From: Psittacicella melopsittaci
Lineage (GTDB): Bacteria > Pseudomonadota > Gammaproteobacteria > Enterobacterales > Psittacicellaceae
Assembly: GCF_003585925.1 (NCBI RefSeq)
Contig: NZ_NRJH01000045.1
Span: forward strand, 17,074 to 81,073
Direction of reading: 5' to 3'
Length of the DNA: 64,000 nt
A program made the position numbers and the translations under genes. Of the stretch, positions 7,383 to 15,585 are shown piece by piece. The notes beneath the pieces are model-generated. The model had not been told where the DNA came from and ran no database searches. It worked only from the letters and a program-made list of their open reading frames with translations. The number at the start of each line of letters is the position of its first letter. Position 1 is the first letter of the stretch.

Positions 7383-9923
7383 ATGTTAAAAAGACTAACT
7401 CCAAGCGAACTCGATATTAAGTTCATTCTTGATAACTATAGTCGCTGTCTCGATGCTTCCAGTCTTTCTCTTTTATCGTTTCTTGGCAATAAATCACTTA
7501 CCAACTCCCTTAGCTTATTAGCAGGAGAGTTTTTTACTTATAAAGTAAATAATAAAGCCAAAGTTTTACAAGATTTAGATCTAGAAATTTCTTTAAAAGA
7601 ACACGAATCTTTTAATAATGAACAACAATTAATTGAGATTCTCAAATATAAAAGAGAAAATGAGCAAGCTCAACTTGATCAAACTTATATTCGCAATTAC
7701 TTTTTAGCTAAATGGCTGGTTTTTGATAACCTCGAAGTAAAATTAGGCGACTTTATCTCGGGTAAAGCCCCTATTTTAGCTGTACAACAAAATTCGAGCT
7801 TACACCATGTGCAAGCAAGCTTTTTCAAACACATGCTCAATCAAGCGAGCAAAACGGCTTTTGCCCACCAAGCATTTAGCCCTGAAGAAGTTTGGCAGTA
7901 CAAAAACAATCTTGCCCGTATTGAAGTAAACTCTTTATCTACGACCAAAGATAAAAGTAAAGTTACTTTAAATATTGCCAGAGAGCGTATTGAAGCTAAT
8001 ATTTTTAGTAGCATCGAACTTACCGACTTTTCTCGTGGGGCTATCTTTGGTAGCTATGATGCACAAGATCCAGACTCTAAGTATACGCCTGGGATTCTTG
8101 CCCACCCTAATAGTGTAATTATCGTTCAAGCGCAAAAACTCTTTAATGATGTAGAGTTGGCGCATGAGCTAATTAGTGCAATAGTTAACCAAGAGTTTAA
8201 TCTAACCCAAGCCGAACAAATTGACTTAATGCATAAGTCACGTTCAATTAGTGTTGAAACTAACACCAAACTGATTATTCTCTTTAATAGTGCTGAACAA
8301 GAACTAATCAATAGTATTCTTGATGATTATGATCCTTACCAAATTCTGGGTGCCTATAGCTATCATTACAGTGAGACATCCTTTTTAACTCAGGCTGGGC
8401 AAATTAATCGTCAAGCTTATTTACAAGCATTTTTAGCTCAAACTAAAAGTATTGTAGAAAGCTCGAAAGAAAATAAATTCCCAGATTATCTTTATAAAGA
8501 TAAGAAAAAGCAAGAGCTAGATGAGCAAAGTACTTATTTACATACAGACTTAGATCAAGAGACTTTAGACGAAATAGCCTATAACCTCACTTTTGCTTTA
8601 CCACCAGAAAAAGAAACTGAGCAAGTAAGTAATACCGCTAGTTACCCTAATTACTCACCTACTGAGTTAATTGCCCAACAAGTTAAAAATGCACGTCTAC
8701 AAAAAGACAAGGTTGCGCAAAAATTAGAACAAGCAACTAGTATTGACTCGCAAAGTCTTGTCGAGGAAGGGAAACACCCACTTGAGCATCTCGAAAAAGT
8801 GCGTCAAGATTTTCTCAAACAACAAGCTAAACTTACTGACAATAGCTATCAGTATTTAGTTTTACTTTGTCGTTTAGTATCTTTACAACACCTCTTTGCT
8901 CTGAGCGGTACTTTATCTTTACAGTATCTTAATAATCTCCTTTATCAATTACTTCGTCTTAACGAGACTCTTGATAAGGTTTATTGGTCAGTAGATCGCT
9001 TACACTACCTCATGCTTCGGGCTGGCAATAGTGAGCAAAAGCTCGAACAAGTATTACAAAGCCTAGACGCAAGCCAAGATACGCAATACCAAATGTTCTT
9101 AAACTATGTCCTTGATGGTTATCAAAGAATTGATACCCAAGGCTTTAAAGTTGGTACGGCAAATGGTTTAGCTTATGCCGAAGCAAGCGAATACTCTAAA
9201 GATCCTCAAGGTCTTGTATTTCGTCTTTCGTGCTTAGCCCAAAGTGATGCTGGTTCTACTTTTGATGTGGATGCTGAAATCCAACTTGCAGGTGGCTTAG
9301 CAAGAAGAGCTAATATTATTAGTACTTCTTACTTAAAATCTCTTTTTGAAGATTCACTTGAGTTTGCAGCTACTATAGTAACCGAGCAACTCTATGAACC
9401 TACTGACGGCGATAGTGCTACAGTTTGTAGCTTTATTGCTTTAGCTTCGGCATTAGGTAAAATTCCTGTTAACCAAGCCTTTGCGGTTACAGGAAGTATG
9501 GATCAATTTGGTCAACTTCAAGCTATTGGTGGCGTAAACCAAAAAATCGAAGCTTTCTATGATATTTGTAAAAAGCGTGGTTTTACTCGTGAACAAGGGG
9601 TAATTATTCCTGAAATAAACTGTAAAAACCTTGTCTTACGCGATGATGTACTTGCCGATATAGCTGCAGGAAACTTTTCTATATTCTCAGCACAGCACAT
9701 TAGCCAAGTCTTTGAGCTTATGACCAATACCCCATTTGCTCTTGCTGATGATAAAACTACGCTTAACCAAGAAAATGAAAAATACCAACAAGCTTACTTC
9801 CAAGTAGAACAAAGTAATACTTCTTTAATTTCAGCTATTCATCAACATATAAATGGTGAAGATAAAGATCAAAAAAGCTGGTTAAAAAACCTATTTTCAT
9901 TTTTCTTACCTAAGCAAAATTAA
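7383..9923 (+). CDS. ycbZ: YcbZ/LonH-type Lon-like serine protease, N-terminally enlarged
   Basis: The C-terminal third is a Lon-type Ser-Lys protease domain. The catalytic serine is S678 in 'TDGDSATVC' and the lysine K721 in 'NQKIEAF'. Their 43-residue spacing equals that of E. coli Lon S679/K722. The 'VNQAFAVTGSMDQFGQLQAIGG' stretch matches E. coli YcbZ, and the position directly before fabA is the same as in E. coli. The protein is 846 aa against 586 for E. coli YcbZ; the extra length is in the N-terminal and middle regions, which include a charged segment at about residues 440-480. I see no intact Walker A, so it is probably ATP-independent or uses a degenerate AAA domain. Substrates are unknown. 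Confidence 0.85.
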   Translation: MLKRLTPSELDIKFILDNYSRCLDASSLSLLSFLGNKSLTNSLSLLAGEFFTYKVNNKAKVLQDLDLEISLKEHESFNNEQQLIEILKYKRENEQAQLDQTYIRNYFLAKWLVFDNLEVKLGDFISGKAPILAVQQNSSLHHVQASFFKHMLNQASKTAFAHQAFSPEEVWQYKNNLARIEVNSLSTTKDKSKVTLNIARERIEANIFSSIELTDFSRGAIFGSYDAQDPDSKYTPGILAHPNSVIIVQAQKLFNDVELAHELISAIVNQEFNLTQAEQIDLMHKSRSISVETNTKLIILFNSAEQELINSILDDYDPYQILGAYSYHYSETSFLTQAGQINRQAYLQAFLAQTKSIVESSKENKFPDYLYKDKKKQELDEQSTYLHTDLDQETLDEIAYNLTFALPPEKETEQVSNTASYPNYSPTELIAQQVKNARLQKDKVAQKLEQATSIDSQSLVEEGKHPLEHLEKVRQDFLKQQAKLTDNSYQYLVLLCRLVSLQHLFALSGTLSLQYLNNLLYQLLRLNETLDKVYWSVDRLHYLMLRAGNSEQKLEQVLQSLDASQDTQYQMFLNYVLDGYQRIDTQGFKVGTANGLAYAEASEYSKDPQGLVFRLSCLAQSDAGSTFDVDAEIQLAGGLARRANIISTSYLKSLFEDSLEFAATIVTEQLYEPTDGDSATVCSFIALASALGKIPVNQAFAVTGSMDQFGQLQAIGGVNQKIEAFYDICKKRGFTREQGVIIPEINCKNLVLRDDVLADIAAGNFSIFSAQHISQVFELMTNTPFALADDKTTLNQENEKYQQAYFQVEQSNTSLISAIHQHINGEDKDQKSWLKNLFSFFLPKQN

Positions 9924-9989
9924 ACAAATATAACCTTCTCTGCTATAATATGCAGGTAATTCTAATCTAATAACAAACTAAAGGACATT

Positions 9990-10502
9990 ATGACTCGACC
10001 TACGTCTTATTCATATGAAGATCTTATTAAATCTTCACAAGGTAAACTTTGGCAAGATGGTCCACAATTACCAGCGCCAAATATGTTAATGATCGATTCA
10101 ATTGACGTTATTGAAGAAAAAGGTGGTAATCATAACTGTGGCTATATCGAAGCTACATTAAACATTAAGCCAGATTTATGGTTCTTTGGCTGCCACTTTA
10201 TTGGTGATCCAGTAATGCCAGGTTGTCTTGGTTTAGATGCCATGTGGCAATTAGTGGGCTTTTTCCTAGGTCACTTAGGTCACAAGGGTAAAGGTCGTGC
10301 TTTAGGAGTAGGTGAAGTTAAATTTACAGGTCAAATTTTACCTACAGCAAAAAAAGTACAATATCGTATTAACCTCAAACGCGTAATTGCACGTGGTTTA
10401 ATTATGGGTATTGCTGACGGTGAAGTTCTTTGCGATGGTGAAGTAATCTATGAAGCAAAAAACTTAAAAGTTGGCTTATTCCAAGATACAAGTTCATTCT
10501 AA
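9990..10502 (+). CDS. fabA: 3-hydroxydecanoyl-ACP dehydratase/isomerase
   Basis: Dehydrates 3-hydroxydecanoyl-ACP and isomerises trans-2 to cis-3-decenoyl-ACP, the branch point to unsaturated fatty acids in gammaproteobacteria. The 170-aa hot-dog fold carries the active-site histidine in '[18 protein letters not shown]' and the second catalytic aspartate in 'CLGLDAMWQ'. The C-terminus '[11 protein letters not shown]' is nearly identical to E. coli. It follows ycbZ by 66 bp and darP begins one base after its stop, suggesting co-transcription. Confidence 0.97.
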   Translation: MTRPTSYSYEDLIKSSQGKLWQDGPQLPAPNMLMIDSIDVIEEKGGNHNCGYIEATLNIKPDLWFFGCHFIGDPVMPGCLGLDAMWQLVGFFLGHLGHKGKGRALGVGEVKFTGQILPTAKKVQYRINLKRVIARGLIMGIADGEVLCDGEVIYEAKNLKVGLFQDTSSF

Positions 10503-10503
10503 T

Positions 10504-11064
10504 ATGGCAAGATTTAAAAAAGATTTTGACTGGGATCAAATTGCAAGAGATAATCAAGCCGACGAAGAAATCATTTACGTAAGTAAATCTGAAATTAAAC
10601 GTGATGCTAAAGATTATCGTAAAATTGCCGCTCAATTAGTAGAACTCAATATTACTAAAATCATTCCTCTTGGTTTTGATAATGCGACTTTAGATGCCAT
10701 AAAACAAGCTAAAGTTATGAAAAACATGGAAGCTAAACGTCGCCAAATCAACTTTGTTGCTAAACAACTGCGCAAATATGACCTTGAAGAGTTAAGTCTT
10801 CTTCTAAAAGAGACAGATCCTACTGGGCAAGTGGCTGCAGGATCAGATGTGCAACTTGATAAACAAATTCGAGTAACTATAGATCGTTTACAACAACCTC
10901 AGTTCCAAGAACGTGCCCTTGATTCCCTTGAGCGTCAAGATCCTAGTTTTGATCGTGCAAAAGTACTTGAGCTTTTAGCTCAAACTAAAGCGGGCGAAGA
11001 TCCACTTAATACTGAATTATGGAATTATTTCTTTGCTCTTTTCCGCAATCGCATTAGTAAATAA
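10504..11064 (+). CDS. darP: Ribosome-associated protein DarP (YjgA)
   Basis: DarP associates with late 50S precursors and helps form the peptidyl-transferase centre. The product is 186 aa (E. coli 183). It shares 'EEIIYVSKSEIKRDA' near the N-terminus and 'KNMEAKRRQINFVAKQLR' in the middle. I chose the ATG at 10504 because it follows the fabA stop by one base; a longer in-frame reading would run through the fabA 3' end. Translational coupling to fabA is likely. Confidence 0.88.
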   Translation: MARFKKDFDWDQIARDNQADEEIIYVSKSEIKRDAKDYRKIAAQLVELNITKIIPLGFDNATLDAIKQAKVMKNMEAKRRQINFVAKQLRKYDLEELSLLLKETDPTGQVAAGSDVQLDKQIRVTIDRLQQPQFQERALDSLERQDPSFDRAKVLELLAQTKAGEDPLNTELWNYFFALFRNRISK

Positions 11065-11070
11065 GAAAAA

Positions 11071-11098
11071 AAGACAGGCACTATACCTGTCTTTTTTT
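11071..11098. terminator. Terminator between darP and the convergent gene
   Basis: AAGACAGG pairs with CCTGTCTT, flanked by A- and T-tracts, usable from both directions. Confidence 0.8.
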
Positions 11099-11107
11099 CG
11101 AAGCTTT

Positions 11108-11797
11108 TTAAAGTGATTGAGGCAAAAATGATGATTTGGGCTGATAAAAAATCTGACTTGCCATAACAAAAAAGTACATAAAGTTAATATTTGCCACTCG
11201 TAGCAAAGGAGAGCTTATAATATAAGGGGATTTACTTTGCAACATGCGATAATTAAGCACTTCTGAGTCTGTATCTGTACCATAATAAAAGCCTACGGCA
11301 TAAGTATAAATACTATACATATTTCGTAGTACGGTATTTAAGTAATCGTACATTTGTTGCAATACTAATTCCACGAGCTCTAAATCATGACGCGAAACAA
11401 ATTTATCTAAATGAATTTGTTCATTTGCCCAATCGCGTGTTGAGTAAAGATAACTATAAACTTCATCTAGATCAACATACAAGCGTAACAGGGCCATGCT
11501 TTGCTCAGATTTTTCACTTTCAAAGTTACTGGCAAAAGTTGATAATGGATTTAATAAAACCCCATATCTTAATCTCTTTTGCACTCCTTCAGAAATTTTT
11601 ACCGTTTCTAGTTGCTCAGGTTGATTTATTCTGCGAATAAAAGCTCTGACACTAGGAATGAGTTCACGATAATAATTTACTAAAGCATTTACTTGAGCTT
11701 GGTGTTCGATTTTATGCTCTTTTTCTGGAATCTTGTAATTTTCCACCAGAGTTTGAATACGATTAGCATCAATCTTATCTAAATTAGTTGGTTTCAT
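11108..11797 (-). CDS. Unrecognised 229-aa protein
   Basis: An open frame of 229 codons with ordinary local codon use and a shared terminator. I recognise no family. The protein is mostly amphipathic and probably helical: a charged N-terminal third, then 'LRLYVDLDEVYSYLYSTRDW' and an aromatic-rich C-terminal half with many tyrosines and a hydrophobic stretch 'VANINFMYFFVMASQIF' near residues 200-217. There is no signal peptide. Its start codon is five bases from the start of the divergent gene at 11803, so promoters must overlap coding sequence. Function unknown. Confidence 0.6.
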   Translation of the reverse strand: MKPTNLDKIDANRIQTLVENYKIPEKEHKIEHQAQVNALVNYYRELIPSVRAFIRRINQPEQLETVKISEGVQKRLRYGVLLNPLSTFASNFESEKSEQSMALLRLYVDLDEVYSYLYSTRDWANEQIHLDKFVSRHDLELVELVLQQMYDYLNTVLRNMYSIYTYAVGFYYGTDTDSEVLNYRMLQSKSPYIISSPLLRVANINFMYFFVMASQIFYQPKSSFLPQSL

Positions 11798-11802
11798 ATT
11801 AT

Positions 11803-12834
11803 ATGAGTTATTTTATTCGTTCGGATATTTATGCTATAGCTAAAGAGCTCCTTGCCCCTGAAGTAGATTTGCCTGATGCTAATCTCCTTCCGCAATTAAA
11901 TTTGCTCGAGCTCGAGCTAAAGCTTAAAAAAAGTTTTTCGCACCACCCCTTGTGGCAAAAAAGTAATTATGTGCATCCTTACCCTATACCTCACATTTAT
12001 GTAATTGTCGATAACTATCAATACTGGCAACAAATATTTAGTGCGTTAAACACTATTCAACAAAACTTTGCCACCGATTTTTATAATCCTTATAATGCCC
12101 ACCAGCACTTACCCTCACGCTATAAATTAGCAAAAGGCTTTTCTTGGCTCAAAAAGCTATTTAGATTAAGACCGAACAAAGCTATAGAGCTAAAGCAAGT
12201 GCTTTTGCGTCTTGCAAAAGAGCAAGGAGATAATTTATCTTGGTGGAAAGAACATGTTGGGGTTGTTAAGAGTTTACTCTTGGTATATTTAATTAAAAAG
12301 CAAGGCTGTTTTAGTCTTTTACCTTTAGTAGCTTGTGAGCCAGGAGAGTATATTCCCGTAAATATAAAAGCCGAGCAAGTTAATGATCCGACTTTAGAAC
12401 TTTATTATGATCAAGAGCAAGGTTACTGTTTAAAAACCTACGCTTGGTATAATTCATCTTACCAAAAGCTAGAAAAAGATGCAAAAATCGACAATAAATC
12501 CTATGCTTTTAGTTTAAGTCAAATTATGTTTGCTCAAGAACATCCTGAATCTCGAGTTTACCAAACTTTAGGAAGTAATCTTGCTAGTTTACATGCGCTG
12601 GGAATAAGTTTAGGACAAGGCAATAATTTGCATAGTTGGGTATATAATTCCCAACGCCAAAGCTGGACAGTTTTAGACCTTAGTAAGGCTAAATTGCACC
12701 TTGGTTATAATGCTTATTATAGCAATGAAGATATTCGAAATCTCTTAGATCAAATAAATATCACCAATCAAATTTATATGGGATATTTTTTCTATGAGGA
12801 TTGGCAAGTTATAGCCAAGGGATATGAGGAATAA
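11803..12834 (+). CDS. Unrecognised protein with WaaP/Kdo-kinase-like C-terminal pattern
   Basis: 343 aa from the ATG at 11803; a TTG five codons upstream is also in frame, and neither has a clear Shine-Dalgarno. The C-terminal third reads 'LGSNLASLHALGISLGQGNNLHSWVY' and then 'WTVLDLSKAKLHL'. This mirrors the layout of lipopolysaccharide/Kdo kinases: a 'LHaaGvsHGDL' catalytic loop followed by a 'vyliDlsrar' metal site. The catalytic H-G-D is replaced by L-G-Q, so if related it is probably a pseudokinase. The N-terminal two-thirds is unrecognised. A terminator follows at 12839-12868. Confidence 0.6.
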   Translation: MSYFIRSDIYAIAKELLAPEVDLPDANLLPQLNLLELELKLKKSFSHHPLWQKSNYVHPYPIPHIYVIVDNYQYWQQIFSALNTIQQNFATDFYNPYNAHQHLPSRYKLAKGFSWLKKLFRLRPNKAIELKQVLLRLAKEQGDNLSWWKEHVGVVKSLLLVYLIKKQGCFSLLPLVACEPGEYIPVNIKAEQVNDPTLELYYDQEQGYCLKTYAWYNSSYQKLEKDAKIDNKSYAFSLSQIMFAQEHPESRVYQTLGSNLASLHALGISLGQGNNLHSWVYNSQRQSWTVLDLSKAKLHLGYNAYYSNEDIRNLLDQINITNQIYMGYFFYEDWQVIAKGYEE

Positions 12835-12838
12835 AAAA

Positions 12839-12868
12839 AAGCTTTGTTACCTTACGATAACAAAGCTT
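12839..12868 (+). terminator. Hairpin terminator after the 11803 gene
   Basis: A perfect 11-bp stem AAGCTTTGTTA with its complement. The A-tract lies on the upstream side, so on the minus strand it also makes a good terminator. Confidence 0.65.
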
Positions 12869-12917
12869 GATCAAGAACTCTATTTAATAATAAAATTAAA
12901 CAGGATATAAAACAAAA

Positions 12918-13008
12918 TGGCGGAGGAAGTGAGATTCGAACTCACGGAAGGCTACAAACCTTCGCCGGTTTTCAAGACCGGTGCCTTAAACCACTCGACC
13001 ATTCCTCC
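12918..13008 (-). tRNA. serT: tRNA-Ser (anticodon UGA), copy 1
   Basis: A type II tRNA of 91 nt including encoded CCA (12918-12920). The acceptor GGAGGAA pairs with TTCCTCC, discriminator G. The anticodon stem CCGGT/ACCGG encloses loop CTTGAAA, with the anticodon at 12972-12974 read on the minus strand. The long variable arm has stem GAAGG/CCTTC; the T arm is GTGAG-TTCGAAT-CTCAC. It reads UCN serine codons. The second copy lies 29 bp upstream in the same orientation. Confidence 0.95.
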
Positions 13009-13037
13009 GAAATAAAATCTGGCTAAAGAAAAACAAG

Positions 13038-13128
13038 TGGCGGAGGAAGTGAGATTCGAACTCACGGATGGCTACAAACCATCGCCGGTTTTCAAGACCG
13101 GTGCCTTAAACCACTCGACCATTCCTCC
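13038..13128 (-). tRNA. serT: tRNA-Ser (anticodon UGA), copy 2
   Basis: Identical to the downstream copy except for the variable arm, where the stem is GATGG/CCATC: one base pair is swapped (A-T to T-A) with pairing preserved. The anticodon is at 13092-13094 and CCA is encoded at 13038-13040. This copy is nearer the shared promoter at 13167-13195. Confidence 0.95.
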
Positions 13129-13166
13129 GTTCTAATTAAATTGTTTTGTTTTCTTCAACGAGGGTT

Positions 13167-13195
13167 ATTATATCCCGAATAAGTTTTTTTGTAAA
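13167..13195 (-). promoter_or_regulatory. Promoter of the tRNA-Ser pair
   Basis: On the minus strand, -35 TTTACA (13190-13195), a 17-bp spacer and a perfect -10 TATAAT (13167-13172), about 39 bp before the first tRNA. Confidence 0.75.
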
Positions 13196-13353
13196 TAGTT
13201 TAAAACTAACTTTTTCGAAATATTTCCTCAAGTTAATGATTTTTATTTAAAAAAAATTGACTATTTTTAGCTGACAAAATTAATTTATTTTCTCATTTTT
13301 CTCAATTGCGGTATAATTTACAAGCTGTACTAAAACAATTTTTGCAAATAATT

Positions 13354-13989
13354 ATGGTAAAAAAGAAATCAACTCTCCACCAAAATGCTAATAGTAAAGG
13401 ATTTATAAATATTCAAGCTGGGGCATTAAAAGGAAAAAAACTAGAAGTTATAACTAGTCCTGGTTTACGTCCTATAGGTTCGCGAGTAAAAGATGTATTC
13501 TTTAACTGGATTCAATTTGAAATCCGTGGTCGTAGAGTGCTTGACTTATTTGCAGGTTCAGGAGCTTTAGGCTTTGAAGCTCTTTCCCGCGGTTGTCAAA
13601 GCTTACAAATGTATGAATATACTAAAGCGGTATATGATCGCTTAATTCTTAATTACCGCAGCTTAAATCTTGCAACTCTCGAACGCAACTATGGAGCTAT
13701 AGCTGAGGTTAAAATTAATCTTGCTAACTCTTATGAAGTAATTAAAAAACCTGCTTCGAGCGCTTATGATCTAGTTTTTGTTGATCCACCATTTATGCAA
13801 GAGCACGAGCTCGAGGTCTTAACTGACTTAGCTAATAATGGCTATCTTGCTGACCAAGCGTTAGTTTTCTTACAGCTTGACGGAGCCTATGCTCACCTTG
13901 TTTCTAATTTAGACGCAAGATTTAGTCTAACTAAAGAAAAATCAATCGGAAACGTCTTAATTTACCTCTTAACTTTTTCATTAAAATAA
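13354..13989 (+). CDS. rsmD: 16S rRNA (guanine-966-N2)-methyltransferase RsmD
   Basis: Methylates G966 of 16S rRNA during 30S assembly. 211 aa from the ATG at 13354, chosen because the 16 upstream codons run back to the -10-like TATAAT at 13312-13317. The SAM-binding motif is 'DLFAGSGALGFEALSRG' and the catalytic N6/N2-type motif 'DPPF' follows. The 'LRPIGSRVKDVFFNWI' segment corresponds to the family's 'LRPTxDRVRExLFNWL' with a T-to-I change. Usual partners ftsY or coaD are not adjacent. Confidence 0.92.
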   Translation: MVKKKSTLHQNANSKGFINIQAGALKGKKLEVITSPGLRPIGSRVKDVFFNWIQFEIRGRRVLDLFAGSGALGFEALSRGCQSLQMYEYTKAVYDRLILNYRSLNLATLERNYGAIAEVKINLANSYEVIKKPASSAYDLVFVDPPFMQEHELEVLTDLANNGYLADQALVFLQLDGAYAHLVSNLDARFSLTKEKSIGNVLIYLLTFSLK

Positions 13990-14025
13990 GCACGTTTTTT
14001 GATAAAATATAAGAATATTTTGGGG

Positions 14026-14048
14026 TACATTAAACCTTGTTTAATGTA
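14026..14048 (+). promoter_or_regulatory. Hairpin in the dusA 5' region
   Basis: TACATTAAA (14026-14034) and its exact complement (14040-14048), loop CCTTG, lie about 75 bp before dusA. No U-tract follows, so it is not an obvious terminator; role unknown. Confidence 0.35.
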
Positions 14049-14121
14049 TGTAGTTGCAACAATTCTTTGCTTTTATTCTTTTAAAGAGTACTAGCACTGA
14101 ACTAAGATATCGAGAGTTTTA

Positions 14122-15519
14122 ATGACTCTTAATAGGAAAAATCAATATTATAGTCAGCGCTTTTCTGTAGCGCCTATGCTTGATTGGACTACGCGCCATT
14201 GTCGTGTTTTCCACCGTACTCTTTCCAAGCATGCAGTGTTATACACCGAAATGGTGACCACTACTGCAATTTTACATAGTAAGTCAGATCAACTTTATTT
14301 TCGTCCTGAACATGAAGGTAACGTAATTCTGCAATTAGGCGGTTCTGATCCTTCTGACTATGAAGCAGTAGGCAAAATTTTACAACAAAATAAAGATAAA
14401 TATCCTTATTTTGGCGTTAACATTAATGTAGGTTGTCCTTCGCCTCGCGTTTCAGAAGGAAACTTTGGAGCTTGCTTAATGCAAGATCCTGAAATAGTTG
14501 CTAACTGCATTGAAGCCTTTGCTTCACAATGTGATATCCCTGTTTCAGTAAAAACACGAATTGGGGTAGATGATGTAGAATCTTTTGAATTTCTTGAAGA
14601 TTTTATTTTACCGCAAATGGAAGTTGGGGTAAAAGATTTTACTATTCACGCTCGTAAAGCTTATTTAGAAGGGCTTTCACCAAAAGAAAACCGTGAGGTG
14701 CCACCATTAAACTATCAACGCGTATATGACTTAAAAGCTGAATATCCGCAGTTAAATATTACGATCAATGGAGGCATAACTGATATGCTTCAAGCTCGTG
14801 AACATTTAGCTCATGTTGACGGAGTAATGATTGGGCGTCAAGCTTATAACCAACCTTCGGTTCTCTTAGAAGTAGATGCTCTCCTTTTCGATGACTTTGA
14901 CAATGCATTTAGTGAATACAATCGAATTTTCGATAATTCATTTATTCTCGATCAAGAGTTCACTTTAAATCCTGATAAGGTTGATTTCCATAAAACCTCA
15001 CATACAGCTTTTGAAAATCGTCTCAAACACTCATTAGCTGCTGGTTTTAATGTAATGGATTCTTACGATCCTTTACTGGAGAAAATTGAACACTTAATTT
15101 GGCAAATTGATCGTAAAGCAGCTAAGCGTTTTGATATTGCTATTCGCGAAAAACGCAAATATGCTTTTGAAACCTTACAAAATCCGCGTGCTTCCCGTGT
15201 CCATGCCCCTAAATCGGATATCTCAGATGCTGCACGTTTTAAACGTGCCCAACAACTAGCTTCAGGTCAAGCTATGTTTGAAGCTGTTGATAGTCTGCGT
15301 CCTTATTGGCAAGAAGAGTTTGAGCGTGGTGTAAGCTTAAACCATTTAATTCGTCCAATTATGGGGGCTTTTAATAGCTTCCCTGGGGCTCGTCAATTTA
15401 GACGTTATTTATCTGAAAATGGTTTCCGTCCTGATGCAGATGTAAGCGTATTACTCTATGCAATAGATTTAATGCACGACAAATACATGCAATTTTTAGA
15501 AACCTCAGCTGATATGTAA
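14122..15519 (+). CDS. dusA: tRNA-dihydrouridine(20/20a) synthase DusA with a large insertion
   Basis: An FMN enzyme that reduces U20/U20a in tRNA D-loops. The N-terminal TIM barrel (residues about 12-255) has 'FSVAPMLDWTTRHCR', 'INVGCPSPRV', 'FGACLM' with the catalytic cysteine, 'HARKAYLEGLSPKENRE' and 'VDGVMIGRQAY'. The helical tRNA-binding domain is at about 384-460 ('LIRPIMGAFNSFPGARQFRRYLSENG'). Between them about 120 residues (roughly 260-380) have no counterpart in E. coli DusA. This explains the 465-aa length against 330-345. The insertion is charged and contains a basic 'RKAAKRFDIAIREKRKYAF' segment. Confidence 0.93.
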   Translation: MTLNRKNQYYSQRFSVAPMLDWTTRHCRVFHRTLSKHAVLYTEMVTTTAILHSKSDQLYFRPEHEGNVILQLGGSDPSDYEAVGKILQQNKDKYPYFGVNINVGCPSPRVSEGNFGACLMQDPEIVANCIEAFASQCDIPVSVKTRIGVDDVESFEFLEDFILPQMEVGVKDFTIHARKAYLEGLSPKENREVPPLNYQRVYDLKAEYPQLNITINGGITDMLQAREHLAHVDGVMIGRQAYNQPSVLLEVDALLFDDFDNAFSEYNRIFDNSFILDQEFTLNPDKVDFHKTSHTAFENRLKHSLAAGFNVMDSYDPLLEKIEHLIWQIDRKAAKRFDIAIREKRKYAFETLQNPRASRVHAPKSDISDAARFKRAQQLASGQAMFEAVDSLRPYWQEEFERGVSLNHLIRPIMGAFNSFPGARQFRRYLSENGFRPDADVSVLLYAIDLMHDKYMQFLETSADM

Positions 15520-15585
15520 TCTTTTATACACCTAGGTCATTTGTGACTTAGGTGTTCTTTTCTTACCAACAGGATACCAATTTTT

